Shown piece after piece: positions 1-8,722 of a DNA stretch of 64,000 bases. The notes under the pieces were generated by a model. It was not told the DNA's origin, did not search any database, and was given only the letters and a program-made list of their open reading frames with translations. The number at the start of each line of letters is the position of its first letter. The stretch's first letter is position 1. Position numbers and translations under genes: made by a program. This stretch comes from Rhodobiaceae bacterium UBA4490 (GTDB taxonomy: Bacteria; Pseudomonadota; Alphaproteobacteria; Parvibaculales; Parvibaculaceae): assembly GCA_002389665.1 (NCBI GenBank), contig DGNO01000001.1, positions 87,564 through 151,563 on the forward strand. The letters are read 5' to 3'.

Positions 1-74
1 TGCCCGGACAAGATCCACGCCGACAGGATGACTGCAATCACCGCGGCGATAATGTAAGAGCGCTTGATAATCAT
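1..74 (-). CDS. N-terminus of a membrane-anchored protein, partial (possibly an efflux membrane-fusion protein)
   Basis: Only the first 24 codons lie in the window; the gene runs off its left edge. Reading leftward from the ATG at 74, the peptide starts MIIKRSYIIAAVIAVILSAW: a short basic stretch followed by about 18 hydrophobic residues, i.e. one inner-membrane anchor or signal. An AAGAG stretch just upstream can serve as ribosome binding site. It lies 86 bp downstream of, and co-oriented with, a PadR-type regulator, so the two probably form one operon. The anchor and the regulator partner fit a periplasmic adaptor of an RND efflux pump. That identification is inference, because no adaptor domain is visible. 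Confidence 0.55.
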   Translation of the reverse strand, partial: MIIKRSYIIAAVIAVILSAWILSG

Positions 75-160
75 AATCTCTTGGTCCGTTTTGTGGCGCG
101 CCTTCTCGAAAGCGCCTTACTTAAACTGTGAAATATGTCTGTTTAGACATGCCGGAGCGG

Positions 161-784
161 CTAGCGGATGCGGGCCAGCTCCTTTTGGCGGCGGTCTTTG
201 TTTTTGTCCGGTGAAGCGGAAGGGGCGGCATCCTCATCCTGCTGCGGCGCATGCGCGCGGGAAGAGGGAGCACCGGCGATCGCTTCGACCTTGTGCCGGT
301 TTTTCTCCAGATAGTCCACCGAGGCCTGGTGGACGACGGCGCCGAAATCCTTGATGAAATCGGCAGCAGGGGTGCCGATATCCGCAGGGCCGGAAAGCCG
401 CTCGGCCAGTTCCTTGTGCTCGCTCAGCTTTTCGTCGATCAGCCCTTTCACCCGCTCCGGGGTCAGCAAATGGGCGAAGAGCATGACGAAAAGGAATTCC
501 GAGCGGAACTTGTCCTCGGCCAGAGGTTCGAGCAGCGCCTCGGTAAAAGCGGTGCGGCCTTTGGCCGTGACCGAATAGATCTTCTTGTCGGGCCGCTTTT
601 CCTGTTGCTCGGAGTGGCAGGTCACGAGCCCTTCTTCCGTCAGCCGCGTCAGCGCCGGATAGATAGAGCCGTAGCTTGCCTCCAGAAAGTGACTGAAGAC
701 GCCATCTTCGAACATTTTGCGGATTTCATAACCCGTCGCATCCCCCAGCGTCAGAGCGCCGAGGCAAAGGGTACGCACGTCCAT
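161..784 (-). CDS. PadR family transcriptional regulator
   Basis: A 207-aa DNA-binding repressor. Residues about 1-75 form the PadR winged helix: LGALTLGDATGYEIRKMF, then a recognition region containing YGSIYPALTRLTEEGLV and a wing with KKIYSVTAKGR. A helical Vir-type dimerisation region follows to about residue 165. The last 40 residues are a charged low-complexity tail. An ATG three codons upstream (793) exists, but GAGAG before the ATG at 784 suits the downstream start. PadR proteins usually repress themselves and an adjacent efflux operon; here the gene downstream begins with a membrane anchor and the promoter carries two near-palindromes. The ligand is unknown. Confidence 0.85.
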   Translation of the reverse strand: MDVRTLCLGALTLGDATGYEIRKMFEDGVFSHFLEASYGSIYPALTRLTEEGLVTCHSEQQEKRPDKKIYSVTAKGRTAFTEALLEPLAEDKFRSEFLFVMLFAHLLTPERVKGLIDEKLSEHKELAERLSGPADIGTPAADFIKDFGAVVHQASVDYLEKNRHKVEAIAGAPSSRAHAPQQDEDAAPSASPDKNKDRRQKELARIR

Positions 785-840
785 TTCTCTCATTCCCAGA
801 CATATTACCGCAGCGGCCGCTTGGGCTGCCGGGGTGGGGG

Positions 841-890
841 GGTATATCGGGCCGATAGGGGGTATATAGGACCGATATAGGTCTTGCCAA
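841..890 (-). promoter_or_regulatory. PadR gene promoter with two operator-like repeats
   Basis: On the minus strand TTGGCA (885-890) and TATATA (863-868) are 16 bp apart, a good sigma-70-type promoter. Two direct copies of GGTATATNGGNCCGATA lie at 841-857 and 861-877. Each is a near-palindrome (TATCGG-CCGATA type); one overlaps the -10 box and spacer and the other sits at the expected start of transcription. This layout suits autorepression. Operator function is inferred. Confidence 0.6.
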
Positions 891-963
891 GTAGGTAAAG
901 GGCCGAATCCAGATTAAATCCAGAAAAACCGGTCCATCCTTAATGAGGGCTGAATGAGGAGGG

Positions 964-2271
964 TCAGTCGTCGATCCGGAGCGCGTCGGACATGGCCCGG
1001 TCCACCTTGTGGCGGATCACCGCATGGCAGCGCAGAAGCCGCAAGCGCCCCTCCTGCAGGGCACGGGAGCGGGCAAGCCACATTTGCCCCTCTTCCATGA
1101 GGGCATCGACCATTTCGCGCGAGAGTTTGCCGGCCTTCACCGCCTTCAGGGCTTCCATCCAGCCAGCATTGATGTAAGCGACGTAATCGTCGGTCACGTC
1201 CTCGAAGACACGCACCACATAGCGCAGGTCCGAGAGCATCTGGCGGTATTCGTCCATCGTCCAGGGGCGGGCGCGGAAGGGCTCGGCGGCGCGCCAGGCG
1301 GCCAGCGTTTCCGTTTCCTGCAAGCGGTCCGTCAGCACAAAATCCGTGAAAAGAAGATTGCCGTCCGATTTCAGCGCCCGGCCGATATCCTGCAGCAGTG
1401 CTTTCTTGTCATCCACCGAGAAGAGCATTTCCCGGATCATGATGGCGTCGTAGCGGTTTTCCTGCAGCGCCAGCTTTTCCACTGCGTAATGCGTGACCGG
1501 CGCCTGGGCGTCGAGCTCTTGCTCGATGGAAATGTCGTTGGCGTAGTCGGAAAGGTCTTCCTCGCGCTCATAGCCTTCCAGCCAGAGCTGATAGCGTTTG
1601 GCGATGGCGCGGGTGCCCCCGCCAAGGCCCGAGGAAAGATCGGCGAAAGTATGTTCCGGGCGCAGCGCCAGAGATTTGACGAGTTTCAGCGCGAAGTCCC
1701 GCCCGCCCGGCAGGCTGAACCCTTCGCCCCAGAGAATTTGGGTGACGTCGAGCCGCGCATCGGTCCAGCGGTCATTGGCAAAGCGCGGATGGATATTGTC
1801 TATCTCGATGCTGAAATCGGGGCTGTCCTTAGGTGGGTTCTTGGCAGCCCACCGCTCATCGAATTCACGCCGGACGATTTCCACATCCACGCCTTCCCAC
1901 CAGGCTTTCAGTCGGATGAAAAGTTCGACATAGCCTTCACGCTTGCGCGGCGCTTCGGAGGCTTGCGCGCCGTTGGCAGCCTTAGCGGACTTCTCGCGCT
2001 GCGCGGCTTCCTGGCGGTTGCGGATACGCTGCATACGTGCTTGGCCGCGGGCCGACAGACGGGATTCTTTCTCGGGTTTTTTTAGGCGTTTGGACGGGTG
2101 ATCGCGCAGGAAGATTTCAAGGGCGTGTTCGTGCTCCGCCGTCAGCTTCCGCTCGCGGCGCAGACGCACGATCGCTTCCGGGTTCATGCCCTCCAAGCCC
2201 TTAACGAACTCGCGGATCGGCATTTTGCCCAGCTCAGCCGTGCCAACACTTAGCAGGTTCGTCCCTGCCAT
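964..2271 (-). CDS. SAM-dependent methyltransferase with basic helical N-terminus
   Basis: A 435-aa protein. Residues about 60-110 are strongly basic, low in complexity and probably helical. The class I methyltransferase fold begins near residue 205, with motif I as ADLSSGLGGGTRAIAKRY (about 210-227) and the acidic strand-2 region following at LEGYERE. Later strands fit too: RYDAIMIREMLFSVDD and LKSDGNLLFTDFVL. It resembles UbiE/Coq5-like domains, but the substrate cannot be read from sequence. GGAGAGGG directly precedes the ATG at 2271. It is transcribed alone, divergent from the MMPL exporter gene. ATGs at residues 17 and 29 are alternative starts. Confidence 0.7.
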   Translation of the reverse strand: MAGTNLLSVGTAELGKMPIREFVKGLEGMNPEAIVRLRRERKLTAEHEHALEIFLRDHPSKRLKKPEKESRLSARGQARMQRIRNRQEAAQREKSAKAANGAQASEAPRKREGYVELFIRLKAWWEGVDVEIVRREFDERWAAKNPPKDSPDFSIEIDNIHPRFANDRWTDARLDVTQILWGEGFSLPGGRDFALKLVKSLALRPEHTFADLSSGLGGGTRAIAKRYQLWLEGYEREEDLSDYANDISIEQELDAQAPVTHYAVEKLALQENRYDAIMIREMLFSVDDKKALLQDIGRALKSDGNLLFTDFVLTDRLQETETLAAWRAAEPFRARPWTMDEYRQMLSDLRYVVRVFEDVTDDYVAYINAGWMEALKAVKAGKLSREMVDALMEEGQMWLARSRALQEGRLRLLRCHAVIRHKVDRAMSDALRIDD

Positions 2272-2379
2272 CCCTCTCCGTGCTCCCGACTCACGGCGCT
2301 CAGACGCCGCGTCTCATTATCGCATCCCTCGCTGTATTTTGCGCAAAATTGCGTTAAATGTTCGTTGCCCGTATTAGCT

Positions 2380-2407
2380 TTGGATAAACCCATGAATCTA
2401 GTATAAG
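2380..2407 (+). promoter_or_regulatory. candidate promoter of the MMPL exporter gene
   Basis: TTGGAT at 2380-2385 and TATAAG at 2402-2407 are separated by 16 bp. The box lies 108 bp upstream of the exporter start, leaving a GC-rich leader. Seen by eye only. Confidence 0.4.
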
Positions 2408-2515
2408 ACGGGCTGCCGATCGGGGAACGGCCCGCTAATCCGCTGAAAACAAGGGGAAAGCGTGCTTTGAGCCTATGGCGAGGCCAGGCGGGTCGGCGGG
2501 TGAGGGGAGAGAGGC

Positions 2516-4816
2516 ATGTATTTTGTCGAGTGGGCTGTGCGCCGGCCCTGGGCGGTCGTGATCGTCACTTTACTGACGGTTGTCGTATTCGGCGCCGGGC
2601 TGCTTGGGCTTGGCCTTTCTTCCGACACGCGCGCCTATTTCTCCGCCACCAACGAATATCTTCTGGAACTGGAAGATTTCGAGAAGAAATACGAACACAA
2701 TAACAACGTGCTTTTCGTCATTGCCGCGCCCGGCGGCAAGGTGACGACGCCCGAGGGCTTGCGCGCCGTGGCCGAGCTGACGGAGCGGGCCTGGCAATTG
2801 CCCCTTTCCACCCGCGTGGATTCCCTGACCAATTTTCCGCATGTCACCTCCGAAGGGGACACCTTCATCGTCCGCGAACTCGTGGATGACCCGGAAGGTT
2901 TGAGCGAGGCGGATGCGGCGCGTGTGGAAGAGATCGCCGCCGCCGATCCTCTGATCGTCAACCGGCTGATGGAACCGGATGGCGGGGCTGCCGGGGTCAA
3001 TGTGAATTTCAAGCTGCCTAAGGAAGCCTCCGCCGAAGTGCGCCGGATCATTGCGGCGACGCGGGCGCTGGCGGCTGAAATCGAAGCGGCCTATCCCGGC
3101 CTTAAAGTGCGCGCGACCGGCAATGTGATGCTGATGGGCGCGTTCATGGAAGCCTCGCTGAACGACGTGCAGCTTCTCGTGCCTATCAGCCTCATGGCAT
3201 CGGGCCTGATGCTCTTTATCTTCCTGCGCTCGCCGACGGCGCTGCTGGCAACGGTGACGCTGCTGAATATTTCCGCGCTTGTCGCCATGGGGGCTGCGGG
3301 TTGGGTGGGCCATGCGGTCAACCCGTCGACGGTTGCCGCCCCCGTCATCATCATGACGATTGCCATGGCGTCATCCGTCCATGTGGTGATCTCCATCCTG
3401 CAATACCGCGCGGAAGGCATGGAAAAGGACAAAGCCATTGTCCAGGGACTGCGCGTCAATGCTTATCCTGTCGCCTTGACCAGCCTGACGACCGGCATCG
3501 GTTTTCTCTCGCTGCTTGCCGCGGACTCTCCGCCGCTCAACCAGATGGGGGCACTCGTGGCCGCGGGCATCTTCGTCAATTACCTGCTGACCTTCTCTCT
3601 CTTGCCCGCGATCATGGCGCTCCTGCCCTTCAAGGGGCGGCTCGACCGCTCGGGCCAGCAATTGCAGACGCTGGGGCGCATCGCCGTCAAAGGGCGCTAT
3701 CTCTGGGTGGCGCTGATTGCGGCGGCGACGGTGGTGCTGGCGCAAGGGCTGATGAATATCCGGCTCGATGACGATTTCATTCGCTATTTCGATGAGCGCT
3801 TCGAATACCGCCGCGCCTCCGACTTTGCCGAACAGCATCTGACTGGGCTCAACATTGTCGAGTTCGATTTGAAGGCGGGCAGCGACGGCGGGGTCTATGA
3901 CCCGGCCTATCAGCGTAAAGTGGCCGAGTTCGCCGACTGGCTGCGTACGCAGCCCAAAGTGCTCTCGGTGACCGACATTACGCAGATCACGCGGCGCATC
4001 CACAAGCACATCAACGGCGTGCAGGGGAGCGGCGGGCAAGAGGGCGCCGTGCCCTTGCCGGACGATCAGGAACTCATTTCGCAGTATTTCCTGATCTACG
4101 AACTGTCCTTGCCCTATGGCGCGGAAATTACCGACCGCATCAATGTCGCCCGCTCGGCGAGCCGCGTGACCGCGATCCTGCGCGGGGCGACCTCAGGCGA
4201 GATACGCGAGCTCAATGGCAAGGCCCAGGACTGGCTTGCCGCCGAGGCGCCGGACCATATGTGGACCCGCGGCACCAGCATCAACGTCATCTTTTCCTAT
4301 CTCTCCGGCATCAATGTGCGCGCCATGCTGCTGTCGACCGCGATCTCCATTCTGGTCATTGGCGTGATCATCGCGGTGGCTTTGCGCTCGCTGCGTCTCG
4401 GTCTTATCAGCCTTGTCACGAATCTTTTCCCAGCCGTCATAGGTTTCGGCGTCTGGGGGCTGACCTACCGGGATATCGGTCTTGCCGGCTCCGTGCTCAC
4501 CGCTATGACGATCGGCATCGTGGTGGACGATACGATCCATTTCCTCTCGAAATACCGCTGGGCGCGCCGGCAGGGAAAAACGCCGGAAGAGGCCATCAAT
4601 ATCGTGTTCGGCACGGTGGGCGTTGCCATGTTCGTCACCACCACGGCGCTTGTGGTCGGCTTTTCGATTCTCGCGCTTTCAGGCTTCGAGGTGAATTGGC
4701 AGCTCGGCATGCAGGCAACGATCGTCGTCATTGCGGCTTTGGCCATCGACTGGTTCCTGGTGCCCGCATTGCTGCTTTTCGGCGATAAACAAGGCGGCCC
4801 GTCGGAACCGACGTAA
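2516..4816 (+). CDS. MMPL/RND family transporter
   Basis: A 766-aa inner-membrane protein with the two-fold RND layout. Each half has one leading membrane helix (about residues 10-33 and 395-415), a large periplasmic loop, then a five-helix bundle (about 220-385 and 610-755). The second bundle contains GIVVDDTIHFLSKYRWARR, typical of the MMPL/patched-like (SSD) branch that moves hydrophobic lipids such as hopanoids or sterols rather than drugs. GGGGAGAGAGG precedes the ATG. No adaptor or outer-membrane channel gene adjoins it, which fits that branch. The substrate is unknown. Confidence 0.82.
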   Translation: MYFVEWAVRRPWAVVIVTLLTVVVFGAGLLGLGLSSDTRAYFSATNEYLLELEDFEKKYEHNNNVLFVIAAPGGKVTTPEGLRAVAELTERAWQLPLSTRVDSLTNFPHVTSEGDTFIVRELVDDPEGLSEADAARVEEIAAADPLIVNRLMEPDGGAAGVNVNFKLPKEASAEVRRIIAATRALAAEIEAAYPGLKVRATGNVMLMGAFMEASLNDVQLLVPISLMASGLMLFIFLRSPTALLATVTLLNISALVAMGAAGWVGHAVNPSTVAAPVIIMTIAMASSVHVVISILQYRAEGMEKDKAIVQGLRVNAYPVALTSLTTGIGFLSLLAADSPPLNQMGALVAAGIFVNYLLTFSLLPAIMALLPFKGRLDRSGQQLQTLGRIAVKGRYLWVALIAAATVVLAQGLMNIRLDDDFIRYFDERFEYRRASDFAEQHLTGLNIVEFDLKAGSDGGVYDPAYQRKVAEFADWLRTQPKVLSVTDITQITRRIHKHINGVQGSGGQEGAVPLPDDQELISQYFLIYELSLPYGAEITDRINVARSASRVTAILRGATSGEIRELNGKAQDWLAAEAPDHMWTRGTSINVIFSYLSGINVRAMLLSTAISILVIGVIIAVALRSLRLGLISLVTNLFPAVIGFGVWGLTYRDIGLAGSVLTAMTIGIVVDDTIHFLSKYRWARRQGKTPEEAINIVFGTVGVAMFVTTTALVVGFSILALSGFEVNWQLGMQATIVVIAALAIDWFLVPALLLFGDKQGGPSEPT

Positions 4817-4933
4817 AACTTTCGCATAGCAGGTTAACCATTCAGTCATTTATTTCTTATTAACCTTTGCAAAGGGTAAAGAAATTTGATTCTCTCGGAC
4901 TGACTGAAATCCTGGTGTTAGGGATCCTGTAGG

Positions 4934-6385
4934 ATGCGGACGTACGAAGAGTTACTGGGGGCCTCAGGCCGCAAAATGTTTTACCGGGCAGAGCGTTTTC
5001 GCCCGGATCAGCTGTTTCAAGACGTCGTGCCGGCCGTCGATCTGGACGGGGACCGCACGGCAATCAAAGACCTGTCCATGACCGGGCTTGCCGTGCAGAG
5101 CACGCAGCTCGATGCCTGGGACGAACAGCTGGGCAAGGAAGTGCCGCTGGCGATCCGCCTCGGCGAAGACACGGTCTATCAGGGCAAGGGCCGGGTGAAG
5201 CGGGTGGAGCCGAACGGCATCCGCGCTACCGTCGCGCTGGAATTGACTTCCGGCTATCTCGATATTCCGGCTATCGTGACGGAGCATCATCACGTGCTGC
5301 TGCGCCGGGCCATTGCGGACCCGCATTTCGGCGAAAGCGTCGATATCCTGCCCGAGTTCCGGGCGCTTGCCGGCGACATTCTCAATCTCTTCCGCTCTTA
5401 CAAAGACCTGCTTGAGCGCTTCGAAGCGCGCCTCGAGGCAAGCGGTGAAGAGCGCGAGCGGCTGCTGCTTGAAGCCTTGATCGCGTGTGAAGACAAGATC
5501 GTGCCGCAGTGGAAAGAGCTTTGGTACAAGGGCAGCGACATTCTGGAACCGGTGTTCAAGGACCCGGTCGCGCTTGCCGCCCATAAGCGTTATGCCGAAC
5601 GCGTGCTGACACCGGACTTCATGCCCGGCCCCGTGATGCGCCGCTGCTATGAAAAGCCGCTCGGTTATCCCGGCGACTATCAGATCATGAACTACGTTTA
5701 TAAGTGGGAGCGGGTGGGCGACACGCCTTACGAAAAGCTTCTGCACCGCATCGGCATCGAAACCGGCGCCTGCGTGGGCACGCGCCTGCGCATGACGCAG
5801 AAATTCATCGCCGAGAAAGTGGCCGAGACGGCGGGCGACACGCCCATGCATATCGCCAATCTGGGCTGCGGCTCGGCGTTTGAGGTGGCCGATTATCTGA
5901 AGATCGACCACCTGCCGCGCCCGGTCAGCTTCACACTGATCGACCAGGACCATGACGCGCTCACTTACGCTTATGAGCATGCTTATAAGCAGGTGGTGCG
6001 TCACCAGGGCCGTGCGCGCGTGCAGTGCCTCAACGCGTCCTTCGCGCAGCTTCTGCGCGCGGGCACGCTTTTCCAGAGCATGCCGCCGCAGGACATCCTC
6101 TACAGTCTCGGCCTTTACGATTATCTGTCGGCACGCCGCGCCAAGGCGCTCACCCACGATCTTTACGAGCAAGTGGCGCCGGGCGGCTATCTGATCATCG
6201 CCAATGTGAAGACCGGCCGGGAAACCTGCCAGTGGCCGCTGGAAATGGTGACGGATTGGAGCCTTGTCTACCGCACGGAAGAAGACATGTGGGCGATGAC
6301 GGAAGGGCTCGACTGCGAGCGCGTGTCGCTGGAAGAAGATTCGACCAAATGCGTCTATGTCATGACGCTCAGAAAACCGGCTTAA
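4934..6385 (+). CDS. PilZ domain-methyltransferase fusion protein
   Basis: A 483-aa protein. Residues about 18-110 look like a PilZ domain: AVDLDGDRTAIKDLSMTGLA holds the D-x-S-x-x-G element, whereas the usual R-x-x-x-R is only approximate (RAERFR). A helical middle part follows. From about residue 300 there is a class I SAM methyltransferase with motif I IANLGCGSAFEVADYL and acidic strand end FTLIDQDHD. This architecture is known from proteins annotated as 3-hydroxypalmitate methyl ester (extracellular factor) biosynthesis proteins; that substrate is not established here. A short perfect palindrome, CCTTTGCAAAGG, lies upstream at 4864-4875. It is convergent with the histidine kinase gene. 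Confidence 0.72.
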   Translation: MRTYEELLGASGRKMFYRAERFRPDQLFQDVVPAVDLDGDRTAIKDLSMTGLAVQSTQLDAWDEQLGKEVPLAIRLGEDTVYQGKGRVKRVEPNGIRATVALELTSGYLDIPAIVTEHHHVLLRRAIADPHFGESVDILPEFRALAGDILNLFRSYKDLLERFEARLEASGEERERLLLEALIACEDKIVPQWKELWYKGSDILEPVFKDPVALAAHKRYAERVLTPDFMPGPVMRRCYEKPLGYPGDYQIMNYVYKWERVGDTPYEKLLHRIGIETGACVGTRLRMTQKFIAEKVAETAGDTPMHIANLGCGSAFEVADYLKIDHLPRPVSFTLIDQDHDALTYAYEHAYKQVVRHQGRARVQCLNASFAQLLRAGTLFQSMPPQDILYSLGLYDYLSARRAKALTHDLYEQVAPGGYLIIANVKTGRETCQWPLEMVTDWSLVYRTEEDMWAMTEGLDCERVSLEEDSTKCVYVMTLRKPA

Positions 6386-6397
6386 GCGGATGAGGGA

Positions 6398-7711
6398 TCA
6401 GGTCAGCGCCCAGCGGACCTGATCCTGATTACCGGCCGCCACGAAACGGCTGGCCGGGAAGGTGACCACGACCTTCGTGCCTTTACCGACATTCGATTGC
6501 AGATCGACCGTGCCGCCATGCAGGGACATGATCTTGCGCACCAGCGGCAGGCCGAGGCCCGTGCCGGGCTGCGTGCGGCTAAGCGCGCTTTCCACCTGCA
6601 CGAAAGGCTCGAAGACGCGCGAGACGTCGCTTTCCTTGATGCCGATGCCGGTGTCTTCCACGCTCAGTTCCAGATCGCCGCTTGCGTTGCGGCCAAGCTC
6701 GATTTTCACCGAGCCGCCTTCCGGCGTGAATTTCAGCGCATTGGAGGTCAGGTTGATGGCGACCTGATTGAAAAGGCGCGGATCGGCAATCACCCAGGGA
6801 ATGTCGTCGCGCATGCGGAAGGAGAGCCGGATTTCCAGCTCTGCCGCGCGCTGACGGAACATGCGCATGGTCTGGTTGAGCGATTCCACCGGATCGAGCG
6901 GCTGCTCGTCGAGCTGCAGTTTGCCCGCTTCCGCTTTCGACAGGTCGAGAATGTCGTTGATGATGCTGAGCAGATGCGAGCCGCTGGAGCGGATGTCCGA
7001 CGCATAGTCCGCGTATTTCGGATGATTGATCGGCCCGAACATTTCGTTCGCGATGATGTCGGAGAAACCGATGATCGCGTTGAGCGGCGTTCTGAGCTCA
7101 TGGCTCATGATCGCCAGGAAGTCGTTCTTGGCGCGGTTGGCCGCTTCCGATTCCTGCAACAGCTGCTCGGAGCGCTCACGCTCGAAGCGGATGCGTTCGG
7201 CATCGACGAAGTTGTTGCGGATATGCAGTTCCTGAACGTAGTTCATGAACATGGAAACGCCGGCAGCAAGCCCCATGAACGCGCTGTTGTTCAAGAGAAT
7301 ATCGGGCGGCACCGGATTGACCGCAATCACCACGAATTCATAAAGCGCGAAGGTGAAGAGCGTCATGCCGGCCGGGTAAAGATAACTCATCCGCCAGGTG
7401 CAGTTGTTATAGGCGATGATGGCGATGAGACCGGCATAATAGAGATAGGAACCCGGCGCATCGGCCATGGCGATCATCGCGACAACACCGAAGGCGGGCG
7501 TTGCCATGGAAAGCGACAGCCAGAACTGGTTCTTGTAAGAGAACCACGGTGCATAGGACAGCGCGACGATGCCCAGAAGAATGGGGCAGGCGATGCCGAT
7601 GCGGATGAACCAGGCTTCGTAAAGAATGTCCGGGATGATGAAGTAGTCGAGCGCGCCGAAAAGCGCAAAGATGATGGCGCCCATCGTAATGGTCAGCCGG
7701 TGCAGCGACAC
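6398..7711 (-). CDS. Membrane sensor histidine kinase (5' end interrupted)
   Basis: The intact frame encodes 437 aa from a GTG at 7711. About six membrane helices fill residues 5-160, then a coiled-coil linker (165-195), then a HisKA domain with the phospho-acceptor in SHELRTPLNAIIGFSDII (His204). The ATPase domain has the N box NQVAINLTSNALKF, G1 DTGIGI and G2 TGLGLPL. The same frame continues upstream through 183 bp of protein-like sequence to an ATG at 7894, broken only by TAG at 7775-7777. The GTG start therefore may not be the ancestral one. No response regulator gene is adjacent, and the input signal is unknown. Confidence 0.78.
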   Translation of the reverse strand: MSLHRLTITMGAIIFALFGALDYFIIPDILYEAWFIRIGIACPILLGIVALSYAPWFSYKNQFWLSLSMATPAFGVVAMIAMADAPGSYLYYAGLIAIIAYNNCTWRMSYLYPAGMTLFTFALYEFVVIAVNPVPPDILLNNSAFMGLAAGVSMFMNYVQELHIRNNFVDAERIRFERERSEQLLQESEAANRAKNDFLAIMSHELRTPLNAIIGFSDIIANEMFGPINHPKYADYASDIRSSGSHLLSIINDILDLSKAEAGKLQLDEQPLDPVESLNQTMRMFRQRAAELEIRLSFRMRDDIPWVIADPRLFNQVAINLTSNALKFTPEGGSVKIELGRNASGDLELSVEDTGIGIKESDVSRVFEPFVQVESALSRTQPGTGLGLPLVRKIMSLHGGTVDLQSNVGKGTKVVVTFPASRFVAAGNQDQVRWALT

Positions 7712-7894
7712 ATAACGGGCGAAGTTTTCGGTGGCGAATTTCTTTTCGGCTTCGGGGCTGGCGAAGGTCAGCGTCTAGGGATTGATTTCGTAATCGGACA
7801 TAGGCGCGCTGCCGCCGTCTTCCTGCTTTTTGAGTTGCAGAAAGGTGCGCGCCGTCGACCCTGCGGTCGTTCCGTTTTGAGCGAGCTCAGCCAT
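7712..7894 (-). pseudogene. Severed 5' part of the histidine kinase frame (in-frame TAG)
   Basis: Translation from the ATG at 7894 gives MAELAQNGTTAGSTARTFLQ and continues to MSDYEINP, then the stop codon TAG (7775-7777). After it comes TLTFASPEAEKKFATENFAR, running straight into the kinase frame at 7711. GGTGAG lies 8 bp before the ATG at 7894. Coding-like composition on both sides of a single stop suggests a recent nonsense change, a sequencing error or readthrough. Confidence 0.65.
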
Positions 7895-8125
7895 GAAATC
7901 GGCTCACCGACCCTTTACCTTCATTTTCAGGCTAGAGCTTGGCGTGAAAGATATAACGTGTCGTTAAGAGACGGAAAAAGATCAGGGCCCTGTGGATGTT
8001 AATTTTCAGGACACCTTGATGGGACGGTTTCGCAGCTATGCCGCGCAGTGCCTGTGAATAAGATAGACCTGAAGGTGTAAACAAAGCGCCTGCTTAAAGG
8101 TTTCATTTACCTTTACGGCGGGCCG

Positions 8126-8713
8126 TCATCCCTTAACGAAATCGAGCGCGAGAAGGCGCGTCGCCGCATCTTCGAAATGCGCGGGCTCTTTCAGCAGAAT
8201 GCTGAGGAACATCGCCCCTTGCAGCATGGAAACCGCCTGATTGGCGCCGAGCCGGGCGGCGTCCTCACTCAAACCCGGCGCTGCGTGGCCGCCCGGTGTT
8301 TTGAGCGCGGTTTGCGTCCAAGTGAGAAGCTGGCGGAAAAACCGGCGCAGCGCATCGGCGACATCTGCAGGCAGATCGGCCGCCTCGCTGCCCAGCACAC
8401 AGCACAGGCAGATCGCGCCTCGGTCGATGGTCGAAATGCGGTAGGCGGTCGCCAGATGAGCGATGCGGCGGGCAGGGGTATGGGCGGGATCGTCCGGCGC
8501 GCCGAGACTGGCGAGAAAGGTGGCCGTGTACCGCTCGACCACGGCTTTGCCGAGATCGGCCTTTTGCGGAAAGTGATAGTGAACGCTCGCGCTCTTGATG
8601 CCGACATCGGCGGCCACGTCCCGGAAGCTGAACGCGTTGAAGCCGCCGGCGCGAATGCGGTTCTCTGCAGCGTCCAATATTTCTGCGGCTTTGCCTGTGT
8701 ATCCGGTGCTCAT
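8126..8713 (-). CDS. TetR/AcrR family transcriptional regulator
   Basis: A 195-aa repressor. Residues about 5-55 carry the TetR helix-turn-helix: AAEILDAAENRIRAGGFNAF followed by FRDVAADVGIKSASVHYHF. The C-terminal ligand domain has CLCCVLGSEAADLPADV, as in the YxaF/LmrA-like branch that often senses electrophiles or aromatic compounds. A TTG at 8722 opens the frame further, but the ATG at 8713 fits the family start. The gene is divergent from the glutathione transferase-cytochrome P460 operon and shares its 115-bp promoter region, so that operon is its likely target as well as itself. Confidence 0.83.
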   Translation of the reverse strand: MSTGYTGKAAEILDAAENRIRAGGFNAFSFRDVAADVGIKSASVHYHFPQKADLGKAVVERYTATFLASLGAPDDPAHTPARRIAHLATAYRISTIDRGAICLCCVLGSEAADLPADVADALRRFFRQLLTWTQTALKTPGGHAAPGLSEDAARLGANQAVSMLQGAMFLSILLKEPAHFEDAATRLLALDFVKG

Positions 8714-8722
8714 CACGATCAA

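Noticed and set aside
6497..8002. 501-codon plus-strand frame over the histidine kinase
   Set aside because: Antisense shadow of the kinase; no start context and no recognisable motif.
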